Source: Porphyrobacter sp. IPPAS B-1204 (GTDB taxonomy: Bacteria; Pseudomonadota; Alphaproteobacteria; Sphingomonadales; Sphingomonadaceae). Taken from it: a stretch of DNA of 64,000 nucleotides. The stretch covers positions 806,001 to 870,000 of the forward strand of contig RHGM01000003.1 of the NCBI GenBank assembly GCA_003724185.1. Reading direction: 5' to 3'. Of this stretch, positions 11,542 through 21,357 are shown piece by piece. Under the pieces are notes generated by a model. The model did no database searches, was not told the DNA's origin, and saw nothing but the letters and a program-made list of their open reading frames with translations. Position numbers and translations under genes: made by a program. Position 1 is the stretch's first letter. Each line of letters opens with the position of its first letter.

Positions 11542-12467
11542 GCGGCTTCTCCGACAGGACGCTTTCCGAGCATGTGGCAGATCGCATAGGCAAGCTCAGG
11601 GCGGTTGAGGGTGTAGAAGTGGAAATCGCGCACGCCGCCGGCATAAAGGCGGCGGCACAGTTCGGCCGCGACCGTGGCGGCGACCAGCTGGCGCGCGGCG
11701 GGCTTTTCGTCGAGGCCTTCGAACAGGCCGTCCATCCACGCCGGGAATTCGGCCCCGCAGGCAGAGGCGAACTTGCGCGCCTGCGCGACGTTGGTGACCG
11801 GCAGGATGCCGGGCAGGATCGGCGCATCAATGCCGCTCGCCGCGCAGGCATCGCGGAAGCGGAAGAACGCCTCGGGCGAGAAGAAGAACTGGCTGATCGC
11901 ACGGGTCGCGCCTGCGTCCAGCTTGCGCTTCAGATTGTCGATATCGGCCTGCGGGCTCGCTGCATCGGGGTGGGTTTCAGGATAGGCGGCGACGGAGATT
12001 TCGAACGGAGCGATGGCCTTAAGCCCGCTGACCAGCTCTGCCGCGCTGGCATAACCTTCCGGGTGCGGGGTGAAGGGTGCGCCCGGCTCTCCCGCATCAC
12101 CGCGCAGCGCGACGATGTGACGCACGCCCGCTTCCCAGTATTGTTCGGCAACGTCGCGGATTTCGGCCTTGCTGGCCGCAACGCAGGTGAGGTGCGCGGC
12201 GGCGGGCAGCTTCGCCTCGCCGATGATCCGCGCCACCGTGGCGTGGGTGCGTTCCCGGGTGGAGCCGCCCGCGCCATAGGTGACCGACACAAAGCTGGGG
12301 CCAAGCGGGCGCAACTGCGTCACCGCGTCCCACAGCTGTTCTTCCATCTTTTCGCTCTTGGGCGGAAAGAATTCGAAACTCACCGCGACATCGCCCGGCA
12401 ACCCGCTGAACAGCGGCGTATCGGTGGCGGTGCGGTATTCGTGAAGCTGGCTGAGGGTCGGTGTCAT
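11538..12467 (-). CDS. metF: Methylenetetrahydrofolate reductase
   Basis: Reduces 5,10-methylene-THF to 5-methyl-THF, the methyl donor used by MetH. It has 309 residues with the FAD/THF-binding TIM-barrel signatures SFEFFPPKSEKME, FVSVTYGAGGS and HIVALRGD. It overlaps the ArsR-methyltransferase gene upstream and metH1 downstream by four bases each, giving a tightly coupled one-carbon operon. Length is standard for the bacterial enzyme. Confidence 0.96.
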   Translation of the reverse strand: MTPTLSQLHEYRTATDTPLFSGLPGDVAVSFEFFPPKSEKMEEQLWDAVTQLRPLGPSFVSVTYGAGGSTRERTHATVARIIGEAKLPAAAHLTCVAASKAEIRDVAEQYWEAGVRHIVALRGDAGEPGAPFTPHPEGYASAAELVSGLKAIAPFEISVAAYPETHPDAASPQADIDNLKRKLDAGATRAISQFFFSPEAFFRFRDACAASGIDAPILPGILPVTNVAQARKFASACGAEFPAWMDGLFEGLDEKPAARQLVAATVAAELCRRLYAGGVRDFHFYTLNRPELAYAICHMLGKRPVGEAA

Positions 12468-13447
12468 CGGGCGGTTTCCAGAGCGGGGGTCTTGAGAGAG
12501 GCAGGGGCGGCGCGGCGCCGGGCGGTCCAGATTTTCACCACGAGCGGCCCGCCGCCCAGCGCCAGCGGCGGGGTAGCGATGAAGCCTGCGTCTTTCAGCA
12601 GTTCGGCCATCTGCCGGTCGGTAAAGCCAAGGCGCGCGTGCTGGTGGCGGGTGCGCAGTTCCTCGTGATCATGCGCGGCGAAATCGACAATTGCGATCCG
12701 GCCGCCTGCGCGCATCACACGCGCCGCTTCGGCAAGGGCAGGCAGGGGATCGGTCGCAAAGTGCAGCACCTGATGCAGCAGCACCGTGTCAAAGCTGGCA
12801 TCGGCGAAGGGCAGATCATAGAAATCGCCCTGCACCATTTCGATCTGCGCGGTCGGCAGGTGTTGCAGCTTGGCGCGGGCGACGCGGAGCATTTCGAGGT
12901 TCTTGTCCAGCGCCACGATCCGCTCGGCCCGGTCGGCGAATAGCTCCGCCATCCGCCCGGTGCCGGTGCCGATGTCGAGCATGACCCCCAGCGGCGCATC
13001 CGCCATCGCTTCGAAAAGGCGGCGTTCAACCTCGGTATCCGAGCTGTGGAGCGCGCGCAGTTCATCCCATTCCCCGGCGTGGCGGGCAAAGTAATGTTCT
13101 GCCGCCGCTTCACGGGCATGGCGAATTGCAGCGAGCTTCTTGCGATCGGCGTCGCACAGGGCGGCAAAGGCGGGTTCTTCGGCTTCGGCGAGCGCCAGCA
13201 AATGCTGCACCGCTTCGATCACGGCCTCGCGCGCTTCGCTCTGGCGCAGGAACACCCAGCTGCCTTCGCGGCGGCGTTCGGCAAGGCCCGCATCGCACAG
13301 GATGCCGACGTGGCGCGATACGCGCGGCTGGCTTTGCCCGAGCACTTGCGCCAATTCGCCCACGGCCAGCTCCATCGTCCCGAGCAGGCGGGCGATGCGC
13401 AGCCGGGTCGGATCGCCCAGCGCCTTGAAGATATCCTCGATCACCAT
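12464..13447 (-). CDS. ArsR-family regulator fused to SAM-dependent methyltransferase
   Basis: A two-domain protein of 327 residues. An ArsR winged helix lies at about 1-95 (DIFKALGDPTRLRIARLL, recognition region SQPRVSRHVGIL). A class I methyltransferase domain runs from about 140, with motif I LDIGTGTGRM and FDTVLLHQVLHF. It heads the metF-metH1-metH2 operon with a four-base overlap to metF. ArsR-type regulators of the methionine/SAM cycle such as SahR are known, so a SAM- or SAH-sensing autoregulator is the natural inference; the attached domain may serve as sensor rather than enzyme. A palindrome 19 bases upstream of the start is the likely operator. Ligand and activity are not shown by the sequence. 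Confidence 0.85.
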   Translation of the reverse strand: MVIEDIFKALGDPTRLRIARLLGTMELAVGELAQVLGQSQPRVSRHVGILCDAGLAERRREGSWVFLRQSEAREAVIEAVQHLLALAEAEEPAFAALCDADRKKLAAIRHAREAAAEHYFARHAGEWDELRALHSSDTEVERRLFEAMADAPLGVMLDIGTGTGRMAELFADRAERIVALDKNLEMLRVARAKLQHLPTAQIEMVQGDFYDLPFADASFDTVLLHQVLHFATDPLPALAEAARVMRAGGRIAIVDFAAHDHEELRTRHQHARLGFTDRQMAELLKDAGFIATPPLALGGGPLVVKIWTARRRAAPASLKTPALETAR

Positions 13448-13459
13448 GGTGAGGACACC

Positions 13460-13481
13460 ATATAAAGATATTTTTATATCT
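13460..13481 (-). promoter_or_regulatory. AT-rich palindromic operator ahead of the methionine operon
   Basis: A perfect inverted repeat AGATAT (13466-13471), TTTT, ATATCT (13476-13481), extended on the left by a second ATAT at 13460-13463. It stands out as an A/T island in very GC-rich DNA, 19 bases upstream of the ArsR-fusion start. ArsR-family proteins usually bind palindromes of this size over their own promoters, so autoregulation of the metF-metH operon is likely. This is inference from position and symmetry. Confidence 0.6.
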
Positions 13482-13552
13482 GTAAATCACCCGCTGCGGC
13501 AAAGCGCTGACAAATTTGCAGCCGCACGCCGCCCCCCCCGGCGCGAACCTGT

Positions 13553-14737
13553 TCAATCAAGCTCAATCGGTGCTGCCCCGCCAGCGGGCCGGAAGGTGTC
13601 TGCCCGGGCGGGGAGATCGGCGTTGGTGTTGTAACGCTTCACCGCATCGTCAATCGCGGGCAAGGCATCGCGGCTGGTCACCGCCACCAGACAGCCGCCA
13701 AAGCCCGCGCCGGTCAATCGGACCCCGCCAGCCTCTCCCAGCGCATCGCGGACAAGCGCAACCAGACGGTCAATCTGCGGCAGCGAGACATCGAAATCGG
13801 TCGCCAATGACTGGTGCGCCTCATGCATCACCGCAGCAAGCGTCGCGGTGTCCCCCTGCGCCAGTGCCACGGCCAGCGGCTCGACCCGCGCGATCTCGCC
13901 CACCACGTGGCGGGCGCGGAAATAGAGCGTCTGATCGAGCGTGGCGTAGCCCGCCTTCAGCGCCTCGGGCGAAAGATCGCGCAGCGCCTTCACCCCGAAA
14001 TGCGCTGCCGCTGCCTCGCATTCGGCGCGGCGCTGGTTGAAGGCGCTTTCGGTCAGACTGCGGCGCAGACCGGTGTCGATCACCGTGATGGCAAGATCGG
14101 GGTGGATCGGGATCGGCATGTGCTGCAAGTTGCGGCAATCGAGCAGCAGCGCATGATCCGCCGTGCTTGCGGCAGAGGCCATCTGGTCCATGATCCCGCA
14201 GGCGCAGCCGACAAAATCGTTCTCGGCGATCTGCGCCACCTTGGCGAGCGTGGTCGGTTCAAGATTGAGGCCGGAATATTCCGAAACAGCCAGCGCCACC
14301 GCCACCCCGAACGCCGCCGAAGACGACAGCCCGGCGCCAATCGGCACGTCGCCTGCAATCGCGATCCGCGCGGGCCGCACCCGGTGCCCGTACCGGCCGA
14401 GCGCCTGCACCACGCCGCGGACATGGTTCTGCCAATTGTTCTCACCCGGCAGAATCTTGCCGACCAGATCGAAGCTGTCGCGCGCGGTGCCCATATCGCC
14501 CATGTCGAGCGCGACCGCCTCCATCCGCGGAATCTTCACCTCCGCCGAGCGCGGGCCGAGCGCGACGATGGTTTCCCGGTCGATGGCACAAGGCAGCACA
14601 TAGCCGTCATTGTAGTCGACATGTTCGCCGATCAGGTTGACCCGCCCCGGCGCAGCATAGAAGCGCGTCGGCTCGACCCCGTAAGCCAACCGGTACCCCT
14701 GCCGGGCGCGGGCAATCAGTCGTTCGCGGCGATCCAT
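13553..14737 (-). CDS. galK: Galactokinase
   Basis: Phosphorylates galactose to galactose-1-phosphate in the Leloir pathway (GHMP kinase family, cytoplasmic). It has 394 residues with the galactokinase signature GRVNLIGEHVDYNDG, the ATP-binding GAGLSSSAA motif and the C-terminal GHMP motif TGAGFGGC. It lies 17 bases downstream of galT and is the last gene of the symporter-galT-galK operon. Confidence 0.96.
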   Translation of the reverse strand: MDRRERLIARARQGYRLAYGVEPTRFYAAPGRVNLIGEHVDYNDGYVLPCAIDRETIVALGPRSAEVKIPRMEAVALDMGDMGTARDSFDLVGKILPGENNWQNHVRGVVQALGRYGHRVRPARIAIAGDVPIGAGLSSSAAFGVAVALAVSEYSGLNLEPTTLAKVAQIAENDFVGCACGIMDQMASAASTADHALLLDCRNLQHMPIPIHPDLAITVIDTGLRRSLTESAFNQRRAECEAAAAHFGVKALRDLSPEALKAGYATLDQTLYFRARHVVGEIARVEPLAVALAQGDTATLAAVMHEAHQSLATDFDVSLPQIDRLVALVRDALGEAGGVRLTGAGFGGCLVAVTSRDALPAIDDAVKRYNTNADLPARADTFRPAGGAAPIELD

Positions 14738-14754
14738 AAGGCCTCTCTCTTCCC

Positions 14755-15780
14755 TTACCCGCGGTAATGCACCAGCCCGCTGACATTGCGCAACATCTGT
14801 GCAGCGCGTTCCGGGGTGAGGTCGCGCTGGGGTTCGGCGAGCATTTCATAGCCGACCATGAACTTGCGCACCTCGGCCGAACGCAGCAGCGGCGGGTAGA
14901 AATGCGCGTGAAGCTGCCAGTGGTCGGAACCGCCCGCGGCGAAAGGCGCCTGATGCCAGCCCATCGAATAAGGAAAGCTGGTCTGGAACAGGTTGTCGTA
15001 CCGCGTGGTGAGCGCCTTGAGGATTTGCGCGAGGCTGCTGCGCTGCGCGTCCGAAAGCTGCGGCATCCGCTGCACGGCAAAGCGGGGCAGCAGCAGGGTT
15101 TCGAACGGCCATGCCGCCCAGAAGGGGACGATGGCGAGCCAATCGGCGTTGATTTCGACCACGCGCTCGCCCGCAACTTCGCGCTCCGCCGTGTCGATCA
15201 GCAGCGCGCGGCCATGTTCGGCAAACCAAGCGCGCTGGGCGGCGTCTTCGGCGGCGGTTTCCTGCGGCAGGTGGCTTGTCGCCCAGACCTGCCCGTGGGG
15301 GTGCGGGTTGGAACACCCCATCATCGCGCCCTTGTTCTCGAACAGTTGCACATGCTGGAAGCGCTGGCCGAGTTCAGCTGTCTGATCGGCCCAGCAATCC
15401 ACCACAGCGCGCAATTGCTCCGGCGCAAGCAAGGGAAGCGATTTGCCGTGATCGGGAGAAAAGCAGATCACCCGGCAGACCCCCGCCGAAGACTCGGCCC
15501 GGAACAGGGGATCGTCGCTGCGGGCAGCATCGGCATCTTCTGCCAAGGCCGGAAAGTCATTGGCGAAGACATAGACGCCTTCGTAATCCGGGTTCGCCTC
15601 ACCCCCCACGCGGGTGTTGCCGGGGCACAGATAACAGGCCGGATCATAAGACGGCGGCGGCGGATCGGGCGGGCTGACCTCGCCCTGCCACGGCCTGCCC
15701 ATGCGCTGCGGGGAGACCTGCACCCACCCCCCGGTGAGCGGGTTGAACCGCCGGTGCGGGCGCGTCAGATCGACCGCCAT
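14755..15780 (-). CDS. galT: Galactose-1-phosphate uridylyltransferase
   Basis: Exchanges UMP between UDP-glucose and galactose-1-phosphate. The protein has 341 residues. The active-site triad is in [10 protein letters not shown] (His160-Pro-His162, the second His being the nucleophile), and YLCPGN provides zinc-site cysteines. The ATG at 15780 shares one base with the symporter stop (TGATG). The open frame continues far upstream but overlaps the symporter gene, so 15780 is the start. Confidence 0.95.
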   Translation of the reverse strand: MAVDLTRPHRRFNPLTGGWVQVSPQRMGRPWQGEVSPPDPPPPSYDPACYLCPGNTRVGGEANPDYEGVYVFANDFPALAEDADAARSDDPLFRAESSAGVCRVICFSPDHGKSLPLLAPEQLRAVVDCWADQTAELGQRFQHVQLFENKGAMMGCSNPHPHGQVWATSHLPQETAAEDAAQRAWFAEHGRALLIDTAEREVAGERVVEINADWLAIVPFWAAWPFETLLLPRFAVQRMPQLSDAQRSSLAQILKALTTRYDNLFQTSFPYSMGWHQAPFAAGGSDHWQLHAHFYPPLLRSAEVRKFMVGYEMLAEPQRDLTPERAAQMLRNVSGLVHYRG

Positions 15781-17249
15781 CAGCCCTGCCCCCGCATCAC
15801 CGCGACAGGCGCAAATTCCGCCCGTCCGCCCAGCGCAAAGCGGTTGAAGGCCAGCGCCGCGATCACGCTCGTCACCAGCGTCACCACCATGAAGTGGATG
15901 TAATGCAGGGTGATGATCCCGGCCGGGCTGAGGTGGAAGGTGAACAGCCCGTACAAGGCCACGCCCCACACCACCCCGAAAATCGCAGCCGGAGCCGCCA
16001 CGCCGCGGAACAGCAGCCCGGCAACAAAGGCGCTGAGGATCGGCATCGAGAGCAGGCCGTTCAACTGCTGGAGCAGGTTGATGATGCTGGTGGCGTTCTG
16101 GTACAGCGGCACAAGCAGCACTGCCGTTGCCGTCAACAGCACACACACCCCCGCCGACAGCTTCCAGTGATCCTTGACCTCGCCGATGAACTGCTCGTGG
16201 AAATCGACCGCATAGAGCGCCACGGATGAATTCAGCACCGCGCTGAAGGTGGTGATGACGGCAGCGGCGACCATCGCGGCAAAGGCTCCCGAAAGCCACG
16301 GGGGCAGGATTTCCGCCACCAGCATCCCGTAGGCCTTGTCACCCACAACGCCGAACAGCTTGAAGGCGATGACGCCAGGGATCACCACGATCGGCGGCAC
16401 GATCAGGATGCGGATGATCGCGGCAACCATGACGCCCTTCTGCGCCTCTCGCACCGAAGGCGCCGCCATCGCCTTCTGGGTGAGGTTCTGGTTGGTCGAC
16501 CAGTAGAAGATCTGGATGAAGATCATCCCCGTCAGCAGCGTGGGCCAGGGGATCGGGCTGTCCGGCCCGCCCAGCATGGTGATCCGCTCGACCGGGACGC
16601 CGGTGACGATGTCCCAATCGACCGCCGCCATGCCCAGCACCACGATCAGCATGGCGAGGCCCAGAATGCCGATGCCGGACCATGTGTCCATCACCGCCAC
16701 CGCCCGCAATCCGCCCAGAATGGCATAGCCCGCCGATATCACCGCGAGGATCGCGGCGAACACCAGCAGCGGCACGCCATCGCCAAACAGCGATTGCATG
16801 AACAGGCTGCCCGAATACAGGGCGGCCGGCAGGTAGATCAGCACATTCCCCGCCAGAAACAGCCCCGCAATCAGCGTGCGGATGCTGCGCCCGCCGTACC
16901 GCTTTTCCAGCAGTTCCGTGACGGTGGTGCACTGTTCGCGGTAATAGATCGGTACAAACACGAAGGCGAGGATCATCAGGCCGACAAACCCCGCAATCTC
17001 CCACCACGCCAGCAGCAGCATCTGGTTGCCGTTCATGCCCACCAGCTGATCGGTGGACAGGTTGGTGAGCGTGATCGAACCTGCCACAAACAGCCACGAC
17101 AGCTTGCCGCCGGCAAGGTAGACGTCACGGCGCGAGCCATCGTGCTTGTCACGGCGGATGGTGAGCCAGGTGGCCAGCCCCACCAGCACCGTGAGGCCCA
17201 CGCACACCGCGATCTGGATCATGCTGCCTGTTGGCATGGCATCGAACAT
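15780..17249 (-). CDS. Sodium:solute symporter (SSS family), probable galactose/galactoside transporter
   Basis: Inner-membrane protein of about 489 residues with 13-14 hydrophobic segments, typical of SGLT-like symporters. [17 protein letters not shown] lies in the first broken helix and [12 protein letters not shown] is a family signature. The start at 17249 ([15 protein letters not shown]) begins just before the first membrane segment. It leads the galT-galK operon and diverges from the alpha-galactosidase gene by 103 bases. Both glycosidases lack signal peptides, so the transporter may import intact galactosides such as melibiose or lactose rather than only free galactose. Confidence 0.87.
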   Translation of the reverse strand: MFDAMPTGSMIQIAVCVGLTVLVGLATWLTIRRDKHDGSRRDVYLAGGKLSWLFVAGSITLTNLSTDQLVGMNGNQMLLLAWWEIAGFVGLMILAFVFVPIYYREQCTTVTELLEKRYGGRSIRTLIAGLFLAGNVLIYLPAALYSGSLFMQSLFGDGVPLLVFAAILAVISAGYAILGGLRAVAVMDTWSGIGILGLAMLIVVLGMAAVDWDIVTGVPVERITMLGGPDSPIPWPTLLTGMIFIQIFYWSTNQNLTQKAMAAPSVREAQKGVMVAAIIRILIVPPIVVIPGVIAFKLFGVVGDKAYGMLVAEILPPWLSGAFAAMVAAAVITTFSAVLNSSVALYAVDFHEQFIGEVKDHWKLSAGVCVLLTATAVLLVPLYQNATSIINLLQQLNGLLSMPILSAFVAGLLFRGVAAPAAIFGVVWGVALYGLFTFHLSPAGIITLHYIHFMVVTLVTSVIAALAFNRFALGGRAEFAPVAVMRGQG

Positions 17250-17352
17250 TGCGTGCTTTCCCCTCAACTCGTGCGCGGTTACAGCGCATTGGCGCGCGCC
17301 GGACAAGCCTTGTGGCGGGTTCATCACCGGCGCTGCAAGGGAGAGGCTACGG

Positions 17353-19443
17353 GTGGATTTCATTCGGTGCGATGGTGCGGCGCTGACGCTGGTGTTCGCG
17401 CTGGAGGCGGGCGGCACTGGGGATTGCGTCTATTGCGGCCTGCGCCTGCCTGCGGATGAGGGCCTCGCCGCGCTGGCCGCCTCCCATGCGCGGGGGCGGC
17501 ACGAAAGTCAGCCCGATGCTCCGCCCCGCCCCGGCCTTCTGCCTGAACGCAAGGGCGGATGGAGCGGCGCACCGGCGCTCGTCCTGCGCCGCAATGGACA
17601 GGCGGTGGACACCGACTTGCGGCTTGAGAATTGCGATCACGCCGAGGGGCAGGCGACGTTCGCTTTCGTCGACCCGGTCGCAGGGGTCGCCGTCAACGTA
17701 AGATGGCAGATCAGCGCAGGCGATATCGTCTCTGCGACCTGCACGATAAGCAACCGCAGCGAAACACCGCTGGAAGTGGAACGGCTCGCCGCGCTTGCCC
17801 TGCCAGTCCCTGCACGCTTCACCGAATTCACCACTTTTTCCGGCCGCTGGGCCGCAGAAATGCAGGAACACAGCAGTGCGATTGCCGCCGGCGGCATCAT
17901 GCGGGAAAGCGCCATCGGCAAGCCGGGGTTCGCCGGCGCGGGCTGGGTGCTGCTTCATGCGGGAGAGGAGACGCTCGGGGCACACCTTGCGTGGAGCGGC
18001 GACGCGTGGCTGACGCTTGCCCCCGACGCGCAAGGCTCGGGTGACGGGCGGGCCATGCTGATGATGGGCGCAGGCTGGTCGCGCGGCGAAGTGGTCCTGC
18101 CGCCGGGCGAAAGCTATACCACGCCGCCAGCCGTGTTCTCCCTCGCTCCGGATCGTTCGGCATTGGCGCAAGCCTTTCACGTGCACGCGCGCACCGAAGT
18201 TCTGCCAAGCCGCGCCACATGGGGCCCGCGCAAGGTGCATCTCAATTCGTGGGAGGCGCTGGGGTTCAACCTGTCGGAGGGCGGGCTGATGGCGCTGGCC
18301 CAGAGTGCCGCCTCGCTAGGGATCGAACGCTTCGTGCTGGATGATGGCTGGTTCGGCGGACGGCGGGACGACACCTCCAGCCTTGGCGACTGGACTGTAT
18401 CGCCGGACGTTTTCCCGAACGGCCTCGACCCGCTGATCGACCACGTTCACGCGCTCGGCATGGATTTCGGCCTGTGGGTTGAGCCGGAAATGGTCTCGCC
18501 CGACAGCGACCTCTACCGCCAGCATCCCGATTGGTGCCTTCATGTCGAAGGCGGTGCGCGCCCGACGATGCGCGGGCAGCTGGCGCTCGACATGGCCCGC
18601 ACCGAGGTGCGCGACTATCTGTTCACCCGCCTCGACGCCCTGCTCGGCGAGCACCCGATCGCCTACCTCAAGTGGGACCACAATCGCGACCTGTTCCCTT
18701 CGGGCCCGGGTCAGGCCGAGGGTTTCTATGCCCTGCTGGATCGCCTTCGCGCCGCGCACCCCCGGGTCGAAATCGAAAGCTGTTCGAGCGGCGGCGGGCG
18801 GATCGACTTTGGCGTGCTCACCCGCACCCACCGCGTCTGGCCGAGCGACAACAACGACGCCATTGAACGCCTGCGGATCATCCCGGCATGGAGCCAGTTC
18901 CTGCCCTTGGAAGTGCTGGGCAGCCACGTCGGCCCATCGCCCAACCCGATCACCGGTCGCAGGCTCGACATGGATTTCCGCGCCAAGGTGGCGATGTTCG
19001 GCCACATGGGAGTGGAGGCCGATCCCGCCCGCATGACCGAGAAAGACCGCGCAACACTGGCGGCACATATCGCGCTTTACAAGCAGTGGCGCGGGGTGCT
19101 GCATTCGGGCGCGCTGCACCGGCTCGCCCACCCTGATCCCAACGTGACCGGCATGATGGTGACGCATGGCGAAAAGGCGCTGTCGCTGGTCGCCCAGACC
19201 GAGTTCTCGCCAGTGTTCGACGCTGCGCCGGTGCGCCTTGCGGGGCTGGAGCCGGAAGCGCGTTACCGCGTCACCCTGCCCGAACCGTGGCCGGGGAAAG
19301 CCCGCCATTACCTCGCCAACCCTGATGCATGGCGCCAAGGCCTGACGCTGAGCGGCGCGGCGCTGATGGGGCATGGCCTCGCCCTCCCCCTCACCCATCC
19401 CGAAACCGCGTGGCTGATCGCCTTGGAAAGGTTGCCTCAATGA
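17353..19443 (+). CDS. Alpha-galactosidase, glycoside hydrolase family 36
   Basis: Hydrolyses alpha-1,6-galactosides such as melibiose and raffinose. It has 696 residues, the standard GH36 length. The catalytic nucleophile is the Asp in LKWDHNRD, and the acid/base Asp is in the WPSDNNDA region after ESCSSGGGRID. DDGWFGGRRDD is another family motif. No signal peptide is present, so it is cytoplasmic. The GTG at 17353 is preferred because an AAGGGAGAG ribosome site precedes it; earlier in-frame starts fall inside the divergent symporter gene. Its stop overlaps the beta-galactosidase start (ATGA). Confidence 0.94.
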   Translation: MDFIRCDGAALTLVFALEAGGTGDCVYCGLRLPADEGLAALAASHARGRHESQPDAPPRPGLLPERKGGWSGAPALVLRRNGQAVDTDLRLENCDHAEGQATFAFVDPVAGVAVNVRWQISAGDIVSATCTISNRSETPLEVERLAALALPVPARFTEFTTFSGRWAAEMQEHSSAIAAGGIMRESAIGKPGFAGAGWVLLHAGEETLGAHLAWSGDAWLTLAPDAQGSGDGRAMLMMGAGWSRGEVVLPPGESYTTPPAVFSLAPDRSALAQAFHVHARTEVLPSRATWGPRKVHLNSWEALGFNLSEGGLMALAQSAASLGIERFVLDDGWFGGRRDDTSSLGDWTVSPDVFPNGLDPLIDHVHALGMDFGLWVEPEMVSPDSDLYRQHPDWCLHVEGGARPTMRGQLALDMARTEVRDYLFTRLDALLGEHPIAYLKWDHNRDLFPSGPGQAEGFYALLDRLRAAHPRVEIESCSSGGGRIDFGVLTRTHRVWPSDNNDAIERLRIIPAWSQFLPLEVLGSHVGPSPNPITGRRLDMDFRAKVAMFGHMGVEADPARMTEKDRATLAAHIALYKQWRGVLHSGALHRLAHPDPNVTGMMVTHGEKALSLVAQTEFSPVFDAAPVRLAGLEPEARYRVTLPEPWPGKARHYLANPDAWRQGLTLSGAALMGHGLALPLTHPETAWLIALERLPQ

Positions 19444-21341
19444 AACTCGGCTGCTGCTATTATCCCGAACACTGGCCGGACGACATCTGGGCCGATGATG
19501 CGCGCCGGATGGCCGACATGGGCTTGCGGCTAGTGCGCATCGGCGAATTCGCGTGGAGCCGGATCGAGCCTGTTCCGGGGCATTACGACTGGGGCTGGCT
19601 CGACCGCGCCATCGAAACGCTGGCGGCGGCGGGCCTAAAGGTGATCCTCGGCACACCCACCGCCACCCCGCCCAAGTGGCTGGTCGACCGGATGCCCGAC
19701 ATGGTCGCCATCGACGAACAGGGCCGCCCCCGCGGCTTCGGTTCGCGGCGGCATTATTGCTTCAGCCACGCAGGCTACCGCGCCGAAGCCGTGCGGATCG
19801 TGACGGCAATGGCGCAGCGATACGGCCAGCACCCCGCCATCACCATGTGGCAGACCGACAATGAATATGGCTGCCATGACACGGTGCTCAGCTTCTCCGC
19901 CGCCGCCGCTGTTGCATTCCGCGATTGGCTGGCGGCGCGTTACGACACGGTGGACGCGCTCAACCAAGCCTGGGGCAATGTGTTCTGGAGCATGGAATAC
20001 CGCAGCTTTGCCGAGGTCGATCCGCCGCATCTGACGGTGACAGAGGCGAACCCTGCGCATTGGCTCGATTACCGCCGCTTTGCCTCGGTTCAGGTGGCCA
20101 GCTTCAACCGCGAACAGGTGGCGATCATCCGCCAGCATTCGCCGGGGCGGGACATCACCCACAATTTCATGGGCTTCTTCACCGAGTTCGATCATCACGA
20201 TGTGGGCCGCGATATCGATGTGGCGACGTGGGATTCCTATCCGCTCGGCTTCCTCGAACAGTTCTGGTTTTCGCCTGAGGAAAAGGCGGCCTATCTCAGG
20301 CAAGGCCACCCCGACATCGCCGCCTTCCACCATGATCTGTATCGCGGGTGTTCAAACGGGCGCTGGGGGGTGATGGAGCAGCAGCCGGGGCCGGTGAACT
20401 GGGCGCGTTTCAATCCCGCGCCGCTGCCGGGGATGGTGCTGCTGTGGACGCTGGAGGCCTGCGCGCACGGAGCCGAACTGACGAGCTATTTCCGCTGGCG
20501 CCAGGCGCCCTTTGCGCAGGAACAGATGCACGCCGGATTGCTCCGCCCCGATAGCAGCGAGGCCGAGGCCGCGCCCGAAGTGCGCGCGGCGGCAGAGGTG
20601 CTGGCCGCCATCGGGCCGCAGGTCACCGCACAGGCTCCGGTCGCGCTGGTGTTTTCCTATGAGGCGGCTTGGGTGATCGGCATCCAGCCGCAGGGGCAAA
20701 GCTTCCGCTATCTGGAACTGGCGTTCCAGTGGTATTCGGCATTGAGGGCCAAGGGGCTGGATGTCGATATCGTGTCGCCCGATGCCGACCTTGCGGGCTA
20801 CCGGATGGTGTTCGTGCCCACTTTGCCGATCATGCCCGAAGGCTTTGCCGCGAAACTCGCCGCGCTGGATTGCCCGGTGCTGGTGGGGCCGCGAACGGGG
20901 AGCAAGACGGACAGTTTCTGCATCCCCGAAGGCCTCGCGCCGGGGGCCTTGCGCGATGTCATCCCGCTCACCGTGACGCGGGTGGAGAGCCTGCGCGATG
21001 GCGTCGCCGAACCGGCTGATGGCTGGGCCGTCACCCGCTGGCGCGAGGATGTGGCGAGCGAACTTGCGCCCGAATGGGCCGATGCTGCGGAGCGCGGGGT
21101 GGTTTACTACAGTGATGGCGTTCGATACTGCGCGGTGTGGCCTGATGCTGGCTTGCTCGGCAAGGTGGTGGAACGCATGGCGGGCGAGGCTGGTGTGACA
21201 CTGGCCAATTTGCCCGAAGGCATCCGTGTCCGCCGCACGCAAGCTCATGTTTTCACGTTTAATTATGCCGCCGAGCCGGTCTTCGTGCCCCATCTTGGCC
21301 TGACCCTTGGCCCGGCCAGCTGGCACCTTGACCCCCTTTAG
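19440..21341 (+). CDS. Beta-galactosidase, glycoside hydrolase family 42
   Basis: Hydrolyses terminal beta-galactosides. It has 633 residues, starting with the GH42 pattern GCCYYPEHWP. The acid/base Glu is in QTDNEYG and the probable nucleophile Glu is in VMEQQPGPVNW; the C-terminal trimerisation and beta domains follow. There is no signal peptide. It is translationally coupled to the upstream alpha-galactosidase by a four-base overlap, so the pair can release galactose from both anomers for galK-galT. No galE or regulator is present in this window. Confidence 0.95.
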   Translation: MKLGCCYYPEHWPDDIWADDARRMADMGLRLVRIGEFAWSRIEPVPGHYDWGWLDRAIETLAAAGLKVILGTPTATPPKWLVDRMPDMVAIDEQGRPRGFGSRRHYCFSHAGYRAEAVRIVTAMAQRYGQHPAITMWQTDNEYGCHDTVLSFSAAAAVAFRDWLAARYDTVDALNQAWGNVFWSMEYRSFAEVDPPHLTVTEANPAHWLDYRRFASVQVASFNREQVAIIRQHSPGRDITHNFMGFFTEFDHHDVGRDIDVATWDSYPLGFLEQFWFSPEEKAAYLRQGHPDIAAFHHDLYRGCSNGRWGVMEQQPGPVNWARFNPAPLPGMVLLWTLEACAHGAELTSYFRWRQAPFAQEQMHAGLLRPDSSEAEAAPEVRAAAEVLAAIGPQVTAQAPVALVFSYEAAWVIGIQPQGQSFRYLELAFQWYSALRAKGLDVDIVSPDADLAGYRMVFVPTLPIMPEGFAAKLAALDCPVLVGPRTGSKTDSFCIPEGLAPGALRDVIPLTVTRVESLRDGVAEPADGWAVTRWREDVASELAPEWADAAERGVVYYSDGVRYCAVWPDAGLLGKVVERMAGEAGVTLANLPEGIRVRRTQAHVFTFNYAAEPVFVPHLGLTLGPASWHLDPL

Positions 21342-21357
21342 GCTCCGCTAGCCCCTT

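Noticed and set aside
13448..13552. Possible SAM riboswitch before the methionine operon
   Set aside because: No SAM-I, SAM-II or SAH core motifs seen; a protein operator explains the site better.
15781..16299. Upstream extension of the galT frame
   Set aside because: Lies wholly inside the symporter gene; galT has a normal N-terminus at 15780.
17250..17352. GGCGCGCGCC palindrome as an operator in the galactoside divergent region
   Set aside because: Simple GC palindrome expected by chance in this base composition; no second site.
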